In this document: positions 52,006 through 62,016 of the stretch, one piece after another
Layout of the letters: each line of letters opens with the position of its first letter
Numbering within the stretch: the first letter of the stretch is position 1
NCBI GenBank assembly: GCA_002336895.1
Contig: DDFC01000036.1
Span: 1-64,000, forward strand
Length of the DNA: 64,000 nucleotides
Reading direction: 5' to 3'
Origin: Verrucomicrobiaceae bacterium UBA1938
GTDB lineage: Bacteria > Verrucomicrobiota > Verrucomicrobiia > Verrucomicrobiales > Verrucomicrobiaceae
Made by a program: the position numbers and the translations under genes
The notes under the pieces: model-generated
The model's input: only the letters and a program-made list of their open reading frames with translations
Told to the model about the DNA's origin: nothing
The model's database searches: none

Positions 52006-53079
52006 CTACCCCAGCAGCTCCAGGGTCCGTTTCTCCTGGGCGCTGCTGAAGGCGGTGTCCACGATCTGCTGGCCGATGCGGGAGATGTCCAGGCGGAGCG
52101 GGCCGATGAGGGGTGCGCCGGTTTCCAGGTGGTGGATGACGTTTTCGATGGGGTTGCGATTGGGCGAGACCACGGGGTCCACGGGCAGGTCGTAGCCCTC
52201 CGGGCGGGCGCGGGTCTGCACGCGGATGGTGGGCTCGTAGTCGTAGCACGAGATGGTGCCGTCGGTGCCCTTGAGGACGAAGCCGCACTTGGGCTGGGGC
52301 TGGTGGGTCCAGGGATCGGTAAAGGTGCCCCAGCGGGTCTCGGTCTTGCTGAGGCCCAGGCGATAGCGCAGCACGGCCACGGCGTGCTCGTCCACCTCCA
52401 GGCCCTCGGGCTGGTTCCAGGTGCAGGTGACCTCCAGGGGCGACTGCCCGCCGAGGTGCCAGGTGCCGAGGGTGGCGCCGTAGCCCATGTAGTCGAGCAG
52501 GGATCCCCCGCCCTGCGCCTTGCTGTAAAACCAGCTGGCGGATTTCTCGGCGGCGGAGGGCTCTTTTTCGATCTTGTCCGCGCCGTGGCAGAGCGGGCCG
52601 CGATTGCCGCCGTGGTGGTGGAATTCGCGCACATCGCCGATGACGCCCTCCTGGATGAGGCAGTGGGCGGTCTGCTGCCCGGCATCCCACACGAGCGGCC
52701 AGTTGACGGTGAGGAGCTTGCCATGCGGCTGCATGGCGGCCACCATGGCGTCGGCCTCGGCCAGAGATCCGGCAAAGGGTTTCTCCATGATGATGTGGGT
52801 GCCGTACGGGGCGATCTTGGAAACCCAGTCGCCATGGCAGGAGGCGGCGGGACAGAGCACGACGATGTCCGGCTTGGTCTGCTCCATGCAGGCGCGGTAG
52901 TCGGTAAAGACCTGGTCCGGGCGCAGGCTGAAATTCCGCGTGGCCTCGACGAGGCGCTCGGGCTTCTCATCGCAGATGCCCACGATCTCCGCCTGGGGGT
53001 GCTCGGAGGTCTGGCGCAGCAGATCGCCCATGTGGAAGTGGTCAAAGTTGATGCCGGCGATGCGCCATTTTTTGCTCAT
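52006..53079 (-). CDS. Gfo/Idh/MocA family oxidoreductase
   Basis: A 357-residue protein from ATG 53079; the frame runs further but with no coding signal. The start is IAGINFDHFHMGDLLRQ, without the classic GxGxxG, as in some family members with altered cofactor loops. EKPFAGSLAEADAMV holds the conserved Glu-Lys-Pro, and the C-terminal part includes GGSLLDYMGYGATLGTWHLGG, typical of the substrate-binding sheet. It probably oxidises a sugar or aldose derivative. The stop is about 200 bp before a terminator. Confidence 0.88.
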   Translation of the reverse strand: MSKKWRIAGINFDHFHMGDLLRQTSEHPQAEIVGICDEKPERLVEATRNFSLRPDQVFTDYRACMEQTKPDIVVLCPAASCHGDWVSKIAPYGTHIIMEKPFAGSLAEADAMVAAMQPHGKLLTVNWPLVWDAGQQTAHCLIQEGVIGDVREFHHHGGNRGPLCHGADKIEKEPSAAEKSASWFYSKAQGGGSLLDYMGYGATLGTWHLGGQSPLEVTCTWNQPEGLEVDEHAVAVLRYRLGLSKTETRWGTFTDPWTHQPQPKCGFVLKGTDGTISCYDYEPTIRVQTRARPEGYDLPVDPVVSPNRNPIENVIHHLETGAPLIGPLRLDISRIGQQIVDTAFSSAQEKRTLELLG

Positions 53080-53547
53080 AGGAAGGTCGGGAAAAGGAGG
53101 GGCAGGCATCGAAGCCGAGACAGGCCGGGATGACAAGCCCACAAGTACGGGCGCGGGGGCGGGATTCATGCAGCCCGGTAGAGACTGGCTGGGGCTCTGG
53201 GGGCCCGTTGATCTCGCACCGCAGAGATGGGAAAAACGCAGAGAAAGACATTCCAAGGCAAAATCTCTGCGTTTATCAAAACTCTGCGGTGCAAAATCAG
53301 GCGTTTGGCAAAGGTGCTGCAGCGCGAATGTGAATACCGTTTCGAGCGGTATAAGGTATTCCAATTCACTGTTTTTCAGTTTTTAGAGCACGTCTTATTC
53401 ATGTCGAATCAAAGCGGATACCCCAGAATACTCAGTGAGGAAACGAAGATCAGGGGGACACCCGGTGGCTGCTTGAGGACAAGCAGCCCTGCCCCGTCTG
53501 CTCTTTTCGCTTCCCCCGTTGCACTTCCCGGCTTTCATCCCAGCCCC
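53080..53547. other. Intergenic region with CGCAGAG-type hairpin
   Basis: It contains the inverted repeat 53216-53292 and an A+T-rich stretch (about 53350-53420) that may hold the promoter of the next gene. The longer frame starting at 53227 is not convincing as coding sequence. Confidence 0.5.
53216..53292. repeat. CGCAGAG-type inverted repeat
   Basis: GCACCGCAGAGATGGGAAAA and CGCAGAGA on the left pair with TCTCTGCGTTT and ACTCTGCGGTGC on the right: 25 of 29 positions match. The left arm plus the following AAGACATTC is nearly identical to 12661-12702, which lacks a right arm. Confidence 0.75.
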
Positions 53548-54015
53548 ATGGCCGCCAATGAAATCCGCGACACGCCCGGGCGACTGCTGCTCGGCTGGGC
53601 GGTGCTGATGGGATCGCTGGTGCTGCTGGCGTGGCGCATCCACCTGCGTCCGGCGGATTACGAATGGACGGAGTACCCCACGGCGCTGGGAGACGCGCGG
53701 TACTACACCGCCCCGCTGGGCAAAGACGACCGCTACGAGCCCAACCTGCACCTGCCCGGCCAGGACAAGGGCCTCTTCCGCCGCAGCCTGGAGCCCGTGG
53801 ATCTGGAGGATGCCGCCATGCTGAAGCTGGCGCTGGATGCCAGCGGCCGCCATTTTATCTACCAGCCTGCACCCCCATCAAGCCCCAGGTCCCCTGCCCC
53901 CACGCCCCCGGCCGAGGCGGCGGTCTATTACCTGAAGGCGGGCGAGAACCGTTACATTGAGTTCGGCGCACGGAAGTTTTACCCACCCTACGAGCCCAAG
54001 GCGCGAGCACCGTGA
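53548..54015 (+). CDS. Membrane-anchored protein of unknown function
   Basis: A 155-residue protein from ATG 53548. It has one N-terminal membrane helix (about 12-30), then a polar domain with YEWTEYPTALGDARYYTAPLG, a Pro/Ser-rich linker and YIEFGARKFYPPYEP at the end. No family is recognised. Confidence 0.6.
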   Translation: MAANEIRDTPGRLLLGWAVLMGSLVLLAWRIHLRPADYEWTEYPTALGDARYYTAPLGKDDRYEPNLHLPGQDKGLFRRSLEPVDLEDAAMLKLALDASGRHFIYQPAPPSSPRSPAPTPPAEAAVYYLKAGENRYIEFGARKFYPPYEPKARAP

Positions 54016-54204
54016 AGGGCGGTACTCCCTCAGAACGAACCGGAATGGCGAACGCTCACCGTCCAATATAGCGGATGAGCTGATTTAATGACTCTAATTG
54101 TTGATATAGAGTGATAATTAACACCTTTTCACCATTCTTTCAGCATTGAATCGACGCCTTCCCAAGGCTGCTGAGTGGTGCTTAAAACCCGCCTGAGGGG
54201 CATG

Positions 54205-54738
54205 CTAGGCCAGCATTTCCATGACGAGGTCCGGGGCGGCAAAGCAGATCATGAAGGCGTAGATGGCGTCAAACCACACAACGGAGAGAGCGGCCCCGAT
54301 ATAGATCACCCCCACCACCGGGTAGCCGATGATGCGCAGCAGCCAGGAGGACTTGGGGCCCTTGAGCGCTTCCCACAGGCTGGAAGCATCGCCAGTGCTG
54401 GGAAAGGAGTGCATGGCCACAGACAACCCCAGCCAGCCGAGCAGCAGGTCAAGCGGCTCCATAGGCGTGCTCTCCACACGGGCCAGCGCCACTGGCAGGC
54501 AGATGAGCATGCCCACGATGGAATTGAGCAAAAACGGAGCCACCGAGATGAGGAAGTGCTTCCAGCCGGAGGAGGCCTGGTCATGGATCACATAGCCCGA
54601 GGGATTGCCCACACGAAAGTAGCAGACTTGAAGGACCGGCGTGCCCGTGAGGCGGCACATGAGCTGGTGTGCAGCCTCGTGCACGATGACGCCGGGAAAG
54701 GTGACCAGCGAGATGAGGAATCCAGGAATGAAAAACAT
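54205..54738 (-). CDS. M50/DUF3267-like membrane zinc metallopeptidase
   Basis: A 177-residue protein with about four membrane helices. HEAAH (20-24) lies within a hydrophobic helix (LVTFPGVIVHEAAHQLMCRL), as in site-2-type and DUF3267 zinc peptidases. A later Asp or His zinc ligand cannot be fixed by eye. It may cleave membrane proteins in regulated proteolysis. The zinc-ribbon gene ends 21 bp upstream on the same strand, so the two probably form an operon. Confidence 0.78.
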   Translation of the reverse strand: MFFIPGFLISLVTFPGVIVHEAAHQLMCRLTGTPVLQVCYFRVGNPSGYVIHDQASSGWKHFLISVAPFLLNSIVGMLICLPVALARVESTPMEPLDLLLGWLGLSVAMHSFPSTGDASSLWEALKGPKSSWLLRIIGYPVVGVIYIGAALSVVWFDAIYAFMICFAAPDLVMEMLA

Positions 54739-54759
54739 GGTGGACGCGGGATGGGAGGC

Positions 54760-55455
54760 TCAGCGGGTCTGCAGCTGGATGGGGGTGTTGTTCAGATTGA
54801 GCGATCCTGGCACAGACTGCGGGGGCGGGGTCTGCTGGAGCTGGAAGCCGCTGAGGGAGGAGCCACCGCCGGACTGGATGTCAAAACGGTCCTGCTGACC
54901 GAGAGTCTGGAGGTAGGTGGGCTGGGTGCCGCTGGTGGGCCATGCCTGCTGCGGCCCGGCACGGCGGGCTGCCGCCTGCAGGCTGTCGTAAATGGAATTG
55001 GCACGCGCGGTTTCAGCCCGGGATGCCTGCCGACCCGAGAGGGTCTTCATGGTCTGCGCCGCCTCCTGCAGATGACCGCTGTACACGGCCGCCTCGGCGT
55101 AGTTGAGCAGCGTCTGGGTGTCTCCGTGCTGAGCGATGACGCTGTGGTAGTCCTGATAGGCCTGCTCCCATTTCTCCTGGTGCAGCATTTTTTTGGCATG
55201 AGCCAGATGCAGAGCTGCCTGCATGCGCTCCTGCGACAAAGCCAGCGAGACCACCACCATGACTGCCACGAGAGCGGCGGCGGCTTTGACCCACATGGGA
55301 AAGGGAAACCGCACCAGCGCCATGCGGCAGGGCTCGCACACGGGGAGCTGGGTCAGTGTGCTGAGGTGGATGGAGCCGCACTGGGCGCAGGACTTGGGGG
55401 CTTCCTCGGCGGGCGGATCGGCGTCTGTGGGCGGCAGCGGTGGCGGTTCGCTCAT
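54760..55455 (-). CDS. Membrane protein with N-terminal zinc ribbon and TPR-like region
   Basis: A 231-residue protein. Cys23, Cys26, Cys40 and Cys43 form a zinc ribbon (CAQC...CEPC). One membrane helix follows (about 54-73). The next part (about 78-150) reads as helical repeats like TPR (AHAKKMLHQEKWEQAYQDYHSVIAQHGDTQTLLNYAEAAVYSGHLQEA). The tail is Gln/Ser/Pro-rich and probably unstructured. It precedes the M50-like gene by 21 bp; it may present a substrate to it, but this is inference. Confidence 0.72.
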   Translation of the reverse strand: MSEPPPLPPTDADPPAEEAPKSCAQCGSIHLSTLTQLPVCEPCRMALVRFPFPMWVKAAAALVAVMVVVSLALSQERMQAALHLAHAKKMLHQEKWEQAYQDYHSVIAQHGDTQTLLNYAEAAVYSGHLQEAAQTMKTLSGRQASRAETARANSIYDSLQAAARRAGPQQAWPTSGTQPTYLQTLGQQDRFDIQSGGGSSLSGFQLQQTPPPQSVPGSLNLNNTPIQLQTR

Positions 55456-55647
55456 AAGTTAAATCAATGGCTTAGACCATTTCAGGATAGAGATGAAACC
55501 ACAAGTGATTTCCGCCACAAGAAATTTCCCATGTTTCCGGCACAAGAACGGCTCGTGAATTGAGCTTGGCACCCCCATTTTTCTCCCTTTACTCCGCCCT
55601 CCCCTAATCCCTCTTTTTCCCCCTCAAGACATCCTCAACACACGCTC

Positions 55648-57186
<1,539 letters not shown>

Positions 57187-57227
57187 GAATGAGGCGTCGC
57201 TGAAAATGCGGCGCAGAGACAGATCCC

Positions 57228-57266
57228 AAGGCCAAGGTGGGCGCAGAGTCCATCTTGGCCTTTTTT
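57228..57266 (+). terminator. Rho-independent terminator of purH
   Basis: AAGGCCAAGGTGG, 9-base loop, CCATCTTGGCCTT, TTTT. A 13-bp stem with one G-U-type mismatch, 42 bp after the purH stop. Confidence 0.88.
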
Positions 57267-57364
57267 CCACCTCAGCAAGGCAGCTCCGCCCGCCAGGCGG
57301 AGGACCTGCATCTGGGTGCTTTTGCTCCTTGTGCGGAGGCCGCTCCCGTTCATGCGTTAGGAGC

Positions 57365-58348
57365 ATGCCGCTCGCTTATTATCTGCACGACCTCAGTCCT
57401 TTTGTTTTCAAGATCACGGACAAAATCGCCGTGCATTGGTACGGCCTGGCGTATGTGACGGGCTTTTACCTCACCTACCGCGTGATGCTCTTCCTGGCCA
57501 ACCGGGGACTGTCCGAGATCAAGCCCAAGGAGGTGGCGGATTTCATCACGCTGGTGGCGCTGTTTGGCGTCGTGGTGGGCGGGCGTCTGGGCTACATGCT
57601 GCTCTACGATTTTGACCACTTCATCCATGAGCCGTGGGTGTTCTTTCTGCTGAACCAGGGCGGCATGGCCAGCCATGGCGGCATCGCAGGGGTGGCGCTC
57701 TTCTGCCTGTGGTACTCGTGGAAGCACAAGATCTCCTGGGTGGGCATCGGCGACACCCTGGTGTGCGGCGCGCCGCTGGGCATCTTCCTGGGCCGGCTGG
57801 CCAATTTCATCAATGGCGAGCTCTTTGGCCGGGTGACGACGGTGCCATGGGCCATGAAGTTTCCCACCGAGCTGATTCACCAGGACTTTGTGGCCCAGGG
57901 CGGCGACTCGAACCTGGCTCACGAAATCTACATGAATGGCCTGCAGCACAGCCCTGAGATCATCGCTTACTTCAACGAGAAACGCGGCGGCATCGCCGAG
58001 CTGGAGGCCGTGCTGCATCCGCGCCACCCCAGCCAGCTCTATGAGGCGCTGGGAGAGGGGCTGCTGCTGAGTGCTGCGCTCACCATCATCCGCCTGAGCT
58101 TTCCGCGCCTGCGCCAGGGCATCATCACCGGCCTGTTCTTCATCCTCTACGCCATCGCCCGCATCTCCCTGGAGTGCGTGCGGCAGCCGGACAGCGGATC
58201 TGAGCCGATCCTGGGCCTGACGAAGGGGCAGTTCTTCTCCACCTTCATGGTGGTGGTGGGCCTGCTGTTCATCGTCTATGGCATCTTCTGGGGCAAGACG
58301 CCGTCCGGGCTCCCCGTGGCGGCAGCCCCGGAGCCGGAAAAGTCCTGA
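57365..58348 (+). CDS. lgt: Prolipoprotein diacylglyceryl transferase Lgt
   Basis: A 327-residue membrane protein from ATG 57365; the longer frame upstream includes the purH terminator. Lgt attaches diacylglycerol to the lipobox Cys of prolipoproteins in the inner membrane. Motifs: HGGIAG, GRLANFINGELFG (the Lgt signature region), and HPSQLYEALGEG. A loop at about 175-205 is longer than in E. coli Lgt. It has several membrane helices. The window's lipoproteins (DUF2235, P450, DUF1080, DUF3313) would depend on this enzyme. Confidence 0.97.
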   Translation: MPLAYYLHDLSPFVFKITDKIAVHWYGLAYVTGFYLTYRVMLFLANRGLSEIKPKEVADFITLVALFGVVVGGRLGYMLLYDFDHFIHEPWVFFLLNQGGMASHGGIAGVALFCLWYSWKHKISWVGIGDTLVCGAPLGIFLGRLANFINGELFGRVTTVPWAMKFPTELIHQDFVAQGGDSNLAHEIYMNGLQHSPEIIAYFNEKRGGIAELEAVLHPRHPSQLYEALGEGLLLSAALTIIRLSFPRLRQGIITGLFFILYAIARISLECVRQPDSGSEPILGLTKGQFFSTFMVVVGLLFIVYGIFWGKTPSGLPVAAAPEPEKS

Positions 58349-58465
58349 GGCCGGGCCTCGTGGCTCGGGGGTGGAAAAATCTGCGTTTTCGGCATACAAT
58401 AGCCGGACCCGGCGGCGTTAGGGCTGCTGGGAAAGCACATCCACATTCTCTCCCCCTGCCCACGC

Positions 58466-59044
58466 ATGGAAACCGCCTTTGACTGGAAACGAACCTTTGA
58501 GCAGCTCTCTCCACAGCTGGTGCTGTATGCACGCCAGCTGGTGGACTCCCGCGCTGATGCCGAGGACGTGGTGCAGCAGGCCTTTGTGCGCTGGTGGCGG
58601 CGCTTTCCTGACGGGGATTCCAGCCACATCCCCCTGCTCTACGCCGCTGTGCGCACCATCGCGCTGGACCAGCGCCGCAGCGATCAGCGCCGGGTGAACC
58701 GGGAGTCGAAATCCGAGATCGCCGTGGCAGGCGAGCACGCGCCCGCCTTTGACCCGCTGCCCGAGCAGAAGGAGGCGGCAGACATCGTGGAAAAGGCGCT
58801 GCAAACGCTGCCTGAAGAACAGCGCGAGGTGGTGACACTCAAGCTCTGGGGCGATCTGACCTTCAACGAGATCGCCGCGATGACCAAGGAATCCATCAAC
58901 ACCGTCTCCGGCCGCTACCGCTACGCCCTGCAGGCGCTGCACAAAAAGCTCAGCCACCTGCGCGCCGACCTCCTCGGCGCCGTCCCATCCCCCTCCTCCA
59001 ACATCCTTCCATTCTCACAAACAACAGCCGAAGCAATGCCATGA
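58466..59044 (+). CDS. ECF sigma factor
   Basis: A 192-residue sigma-70 family protein. Region 2 includes LVDSRADAEDVVQQAFVRWWRRF; region 4 includes LPEEQREVVTLKLWGDLTFNEIAAMTKESINTVSGRYRYAL. A Ser/Pro-rich tail of about 30 residues follows. The stop overlaps the next gene's start by 4 bases, so the next gene probably encodes its regulator. Confidence 0.92.
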   Translation: METAFDWKRTFEQLSPQLVLYARQLVDSRADAEDVVQQAFVRWWRRFPDGDSSHIPLLYAAVRTIALDQRRSDQRRVNRESKSEIAVAGEHAPAFDPLPEQKEAADIVEKALQTLPEEQREVVTLKLWGDLTFNEIAAMTKESINTVSGRYRYALQALHKKLSHLRADLLGAVPSPSSNILPFSQTTAEAMP

Positions 59045-59535
59045 ACAACGACATGAACGACTCCGAACTCGAGAGCCTGCTGCGCGGCCTCTCTCCGGCC
59101 AAGGCCTCCCCCGCCCTGATGCGCCGCGTGGATGAAGAACTGCAGCTCGACATGAGCTGGCTGGGCTCCACCACCCAGCGCCCGGCACGCCGTGCCACCC
59201 CGCGCTGGATCAGCTCTGTGAGCTGGGCCGCCATGGGTGCCGCCGCCGCCGTGACCGTGATGAGCTGGCTGCCGCAGCCAGCCCAGAGCACCGCCACGAT
59301 GGCCTCCACGCAGACCACGGCACCTGCCGTGATGCCTGTCTCCACCTCCACTACCACCCTGCGCGAGTGGGATGAAGATGAAAGCCCGCGCCACAGCCGC
59401 AAGCAGTCTGCCGACAAGCACTTCATCGTCGTCTCCCGCGAGATGCAGACCTGGGGAGACCCCCGCTACGGCGCGCAGACGACCATGGAGATCTCCAGCA
59501 AGAACAAGCTGCTGGTGCCTGTGACCTTCCACTAA
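59041..59535 (+). CDS. Putative anti-sigma/membrane partner of the ECF sigma factor
   Basis: A 164-residue protein. A short acidic N-terminal region (NDSELESLLRGLSPAKASPALMRRVDEEL) is followed by a membrane helix (about 56-75), a Thr/Ser/Ala-rich linker and a small C-terminal part. The layout fits an anti-sigma factor, and the ATGA overlap supports a partnership, but no ZAS metal motif is present. A terminator follows at 59584-59620. Confidence 0.75.
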   Translation: MNNDMNDSELESLLRGLSPAKASPALMRRVDEELQLDMSWLGSTTQRPARRATPRWISSVSWAAMGAAAAVTVMSWLPQPAQSTATMASTQTTAPAVMPVSTSTTTLREWDEDESPRHSRKQSADKHFIVVSREMQTWGDPRYGAQTTMEISSKNKLLVPVTFH

Positions 59536-59583
59536 GCGGCTCCCGGAGCCTGCTTGTCGTCATCTTGGACGACTTGCCAAAAC

Positions 59584-59620
59584 AAGCGGCGATGGCTCAA
59601 TGAACCATCGCCGCTTTCTT
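59584..59620 (+). terminator. Rho-independent terminator of the sigma/anti-sigma pair
   Basis: AAGCGGCGATGG, loop CTCAATGAA, CCATCGCCGCTT, then TCTT. A perfect 12-bp stem. The T-run is short. Confidence 0.85.
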
Positions 59621-59672
59621 ATGAGATCGATTCTTTCGGGTCACGCTTCAGGGGCGTCTGGCCCCCTTCGCA

Positions 59673-60224
59673 TCACTTTGCCGCGAGGGCTGTCTTGATC
59701 GCTTCCAGCACCTCTGGGGAGTCCGGCTGCACCTTGGGCTCAAAGCGCTTGAGGATCGTGCCGTCTTTGCCCACGAGGAACTTGCCAAAGTTCCACTTCA
59801 CATCTCCTGGGAAGGGAGATGTGGGACCACTGAGCACCTGATAGAGCTCGCATTTGTTCGCACCTTTGACCACCACCTTGTCAAACATCGGGAAGGTCAC
59901 CTTGTACTTGAGGGAGCAGAACTGCTTGATGTCGTCGTTCGTGCCCGGCTCCTGGCCGCCGAAGTCGTTGCAGGGAAAGCCCAGCACGGCCAGGCCATGC
60001 TTCTTGAATTCCTGGTTCAGCGCCTCAAGCTGCTTGTACTGCGGGGTGTTGCCGCACTTGGAGGCCACGTTCACGATCAGCATCACCTTGCCCTGATAGG
60101 TCTTCAGGGAGGTGTCTTTGCCGTCGATGTCCTTGAGCGGCACATCATAGACGGACTTGGGGGCATCTGCCGCGCTGAGAGATACGGCCAGGAGGAGGGT
60201 GGAGGCGAGGGTGAGAAGTTTCAT
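59673..60224 (-). CDS. Exported glutathione peroxidase family protein
   Basis: A 183-residue protein from ATG 60224 with a signal peptide (LLTLASTLLLAVSLSAAD). The active-site segment is VNVASKCGNTPQYKQL with Cys57 in place of selenocysteine; the Gln is in FGGQEP and the Trp in KWNFGKFLV. LGFPCNDFG is the family's second signature. Cys-type enzymes of this family often use thioredoxin rather than glutathione. It should reduce peroxides in the periplasm. A monocistronic gene. Confidence 0.95.
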   Translation of the reverse strand: MKLLTLASTLLLAVSLSAADAPKSVYDVPLKDIDGKDTSLKTYQGKVMLIVNVASKCGNTPQYKQLEALNQEFKKHGLAVLGFPCNDFGGQEPGTNDDIKQFCSLKYKVTFPMFDKVVVKGANKCELYQVLSGPTSPFPGDVKWNFGKFLVGKDGTILKRFEPKVQPDSPEVLEAIKTALAAK

Positions 60225-60345
60225 GGACCCAAACCAACGCCGCTGCATGCAGGTGTGTTGCGGACATGTTGGATTTGGTGCTCGAGGAATGAACCGCACG
60301 CCCCCCTCCCCGCACCCTTTCAGGAGCCGTGAAGACGGCAGGGCA

Positions 60346-61944
60346 TTACTGCGCTGCTGGTGGCACCACCTTGAGGTGCACAAAGCGGCGTCCCGTGGCT
60401 CCGGCAGGCATCGTGGCCTTCACCTGCTGAATGAGCCCGTTGTCAGACAGGACCGTTTCAGTGACGCCGGCGCTGCTCCACTGGGCAGGGTCCAGGGTGT
60501 CATTCCACTCCACGACGAAAGTGGTGCCAGAATTCACGGCATCGAGGCTTCGACTGTAGGTGTACTCCAGTGAGCCTGAGCTGCCGATGCTGGTGGAGCT
60601 GCTGGCGGCGCTGCCTGCCGAGGTGGGATTTTTGCCCGTGGCAAATTCGACCAGGTTGGGCACGCCATCGCCGTCCGGATCTGCATTGTCAGCAGCGGTG
60701 TCCTTCCCCTGTGTGGTGCCAAAGAAGGTCTGCCGCCAGTTTTGCAGCACTGTGGGCGTGGTGAAGGCGGAGGTGCCGGAGAGATAGGTGTTGCCCGCGC
60801 TGTCGATGGCATAAACCCGGTAGGCATAGGTGGTGCTGGGGGCCAGCCCGCCGGTCGGCAGGCTGAAGCTGCCGGCGGAGTTTGGCTGGCTGCTAAGGGC
60901 GATCTTGGTCACGCCGGCGGCGCCCATGCTGGGAGTGCTGTTGACCGTGGTCTGGGAGTAAATCACGCCGCGCTCAGCGATGCTCTGACCGTTCACATTT
61001 CCGACGCCCACCAGCGACACGACGGCATTGGCGAAGCTGCTGCTTGTAGAGGGCTTTCCCACGGGGGTGCTGCCCAGCGCGGCGACATTGATGGAGCTGG
61101 AGTACTGCGAGGTGGTGCCTGACGTGGTCAGAGCCAGCCCGGTGTTCCCCAGGATCGTCCCACCTGCCGCAGTCAGGCTGGTGCTCCCCACCAGTGTCAG
61201 CCCCGAGGCTGAAATGCTCCCGAGATTAAAGACGCCGCCGCTGTTGATGATGAGCGTGCCGGAGCTGGGCAGAGTCCCGATGGAGCTCAGCATGCTGGCC
61301 GCTGTGTTTGTGCTCGTGTCATAGAGCACGATCGTGGTGGGTGTTGTAGTGGTCTGCTGCGATGAGCCCGTGTAGATGGTCACAGGATTGCTGAGAGTCA
61401 GAGTGGCAGCCCCCGTCTTTACGAGTCCGTCAGTGAGATTAGAAATGTTCAGGGTGTTGCTGACATTGTTTACAAGTGAGATCGTGGCCCCTGTGTAGAC
61501 ATTGCTCACGTAGTTGGTGCTGCCGCTGAGAGTCAGCGAGCTGCTGAGGCTTGATGAGTCAAGGGGGGGGGTGACATTGATGGTTGTAGCCGTAGCCGCA
61601 ACATTGGTGGTGGTCGTGTCAAGCACCATGCCTGCAGGCAAAGTGGTAAAGGTGGCCGCACTGCTGGCGGTAGTTAGCATGTTGCTTCCTGCCAGAGTAA
61701 GGGGGCCGCTCCCAGCCAGTGTGGTGGAGTTGTTTAGCGTAATAGTGCTTCCGCTGATGGTGCCTCCGCTGATGAACAGCACTCCGCTGGTGGTGGTCGT
61801 GGTGTCCGTGGTGGAGGAATCGGATGTTTGCGCCATGACCCCCGTCAGGAGGAGCAGCCAGGCGCCAAGGCACCACAACTGAGCCCCCGCGACACGGCGA
61901 GGGTGGCTCCTTGTTAAGAATTTGGCAGGTGGTGTGTATTTCAT
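60346..61944 (-). CDS. Secreted Ser/Thr-rich surface protein
   Basis: A 532-residue protein with a long signal peptide (LWCLGAWLLLLTGVMAQ). A low-complexity Ser/Thr/Asn-rich beta-repeat part (about 40-270) resembles autotransporter-associated strand repeats (SGGTISGSTITLNNSTTLAG). A fibronectin-like segment follows (LAPSTTYAYRVYAIDSAGNTY), then DNADPDGDGVPNLVEFATGKNP, a thrombospondin-3-like calcium site common in Verrucomicrobia secreted proteins. No autotransporter barrel is present. Probably cell-surface or matrix. Confidence 0.8.
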   Translation of the reverse strand: MKYTPPAKFLTRSHPRRVAGAQLWCLGAWLLLLTGVMAQTSDSSTTDTTTTTSGVLFISGGTISGSTITLNNSTTLAGSGPLTLAGSNMLTTASSAATFTTLPAGMVLDTTTTNVAATATTINVTPPLDSSSLSSSLTLSGSTNYVSNVYTGATISLVNNVSNTLNISNLTDGLVKTGAATLTLSNPVTIYTGSSQQTTTTPTTIVLYDTSTNTAASMLSSIGTLPSSGTLIINSGGVFNLGSISASGLTLVGSTSLTAAGGTILGNTGLALTTSGTTSQYSSSINVAALGSTPVGKPSTSSSFANAVVSLVGVGNVNGQSIAERGVIYSQTTVNSTPSMGAAGVTKIALSSQPNSAGSFSLPTGGLAPSTTYAYRVYAIDSAGNTYLSGTSAFTTPTVLQNWRQTFFGTTQGKDTAADNADPDGDGVPNLVEFATGKNPTSAGSAASSSTSIGSSGSLEYTYSRSLDAVNSGTTFVVEWNDTLDPAQWSSAGVTETVLSDNGLIQQVKATMPAGATGRRFVHLKVVPPAAQ

Positions 61945-62016
61945 GCGATTTCCAGACTAGGTCAAATCCTAGCAGTTCCCTCAAGGAATGGGCAAGTCCT
62001 AAATTGTGAAAAGAAG

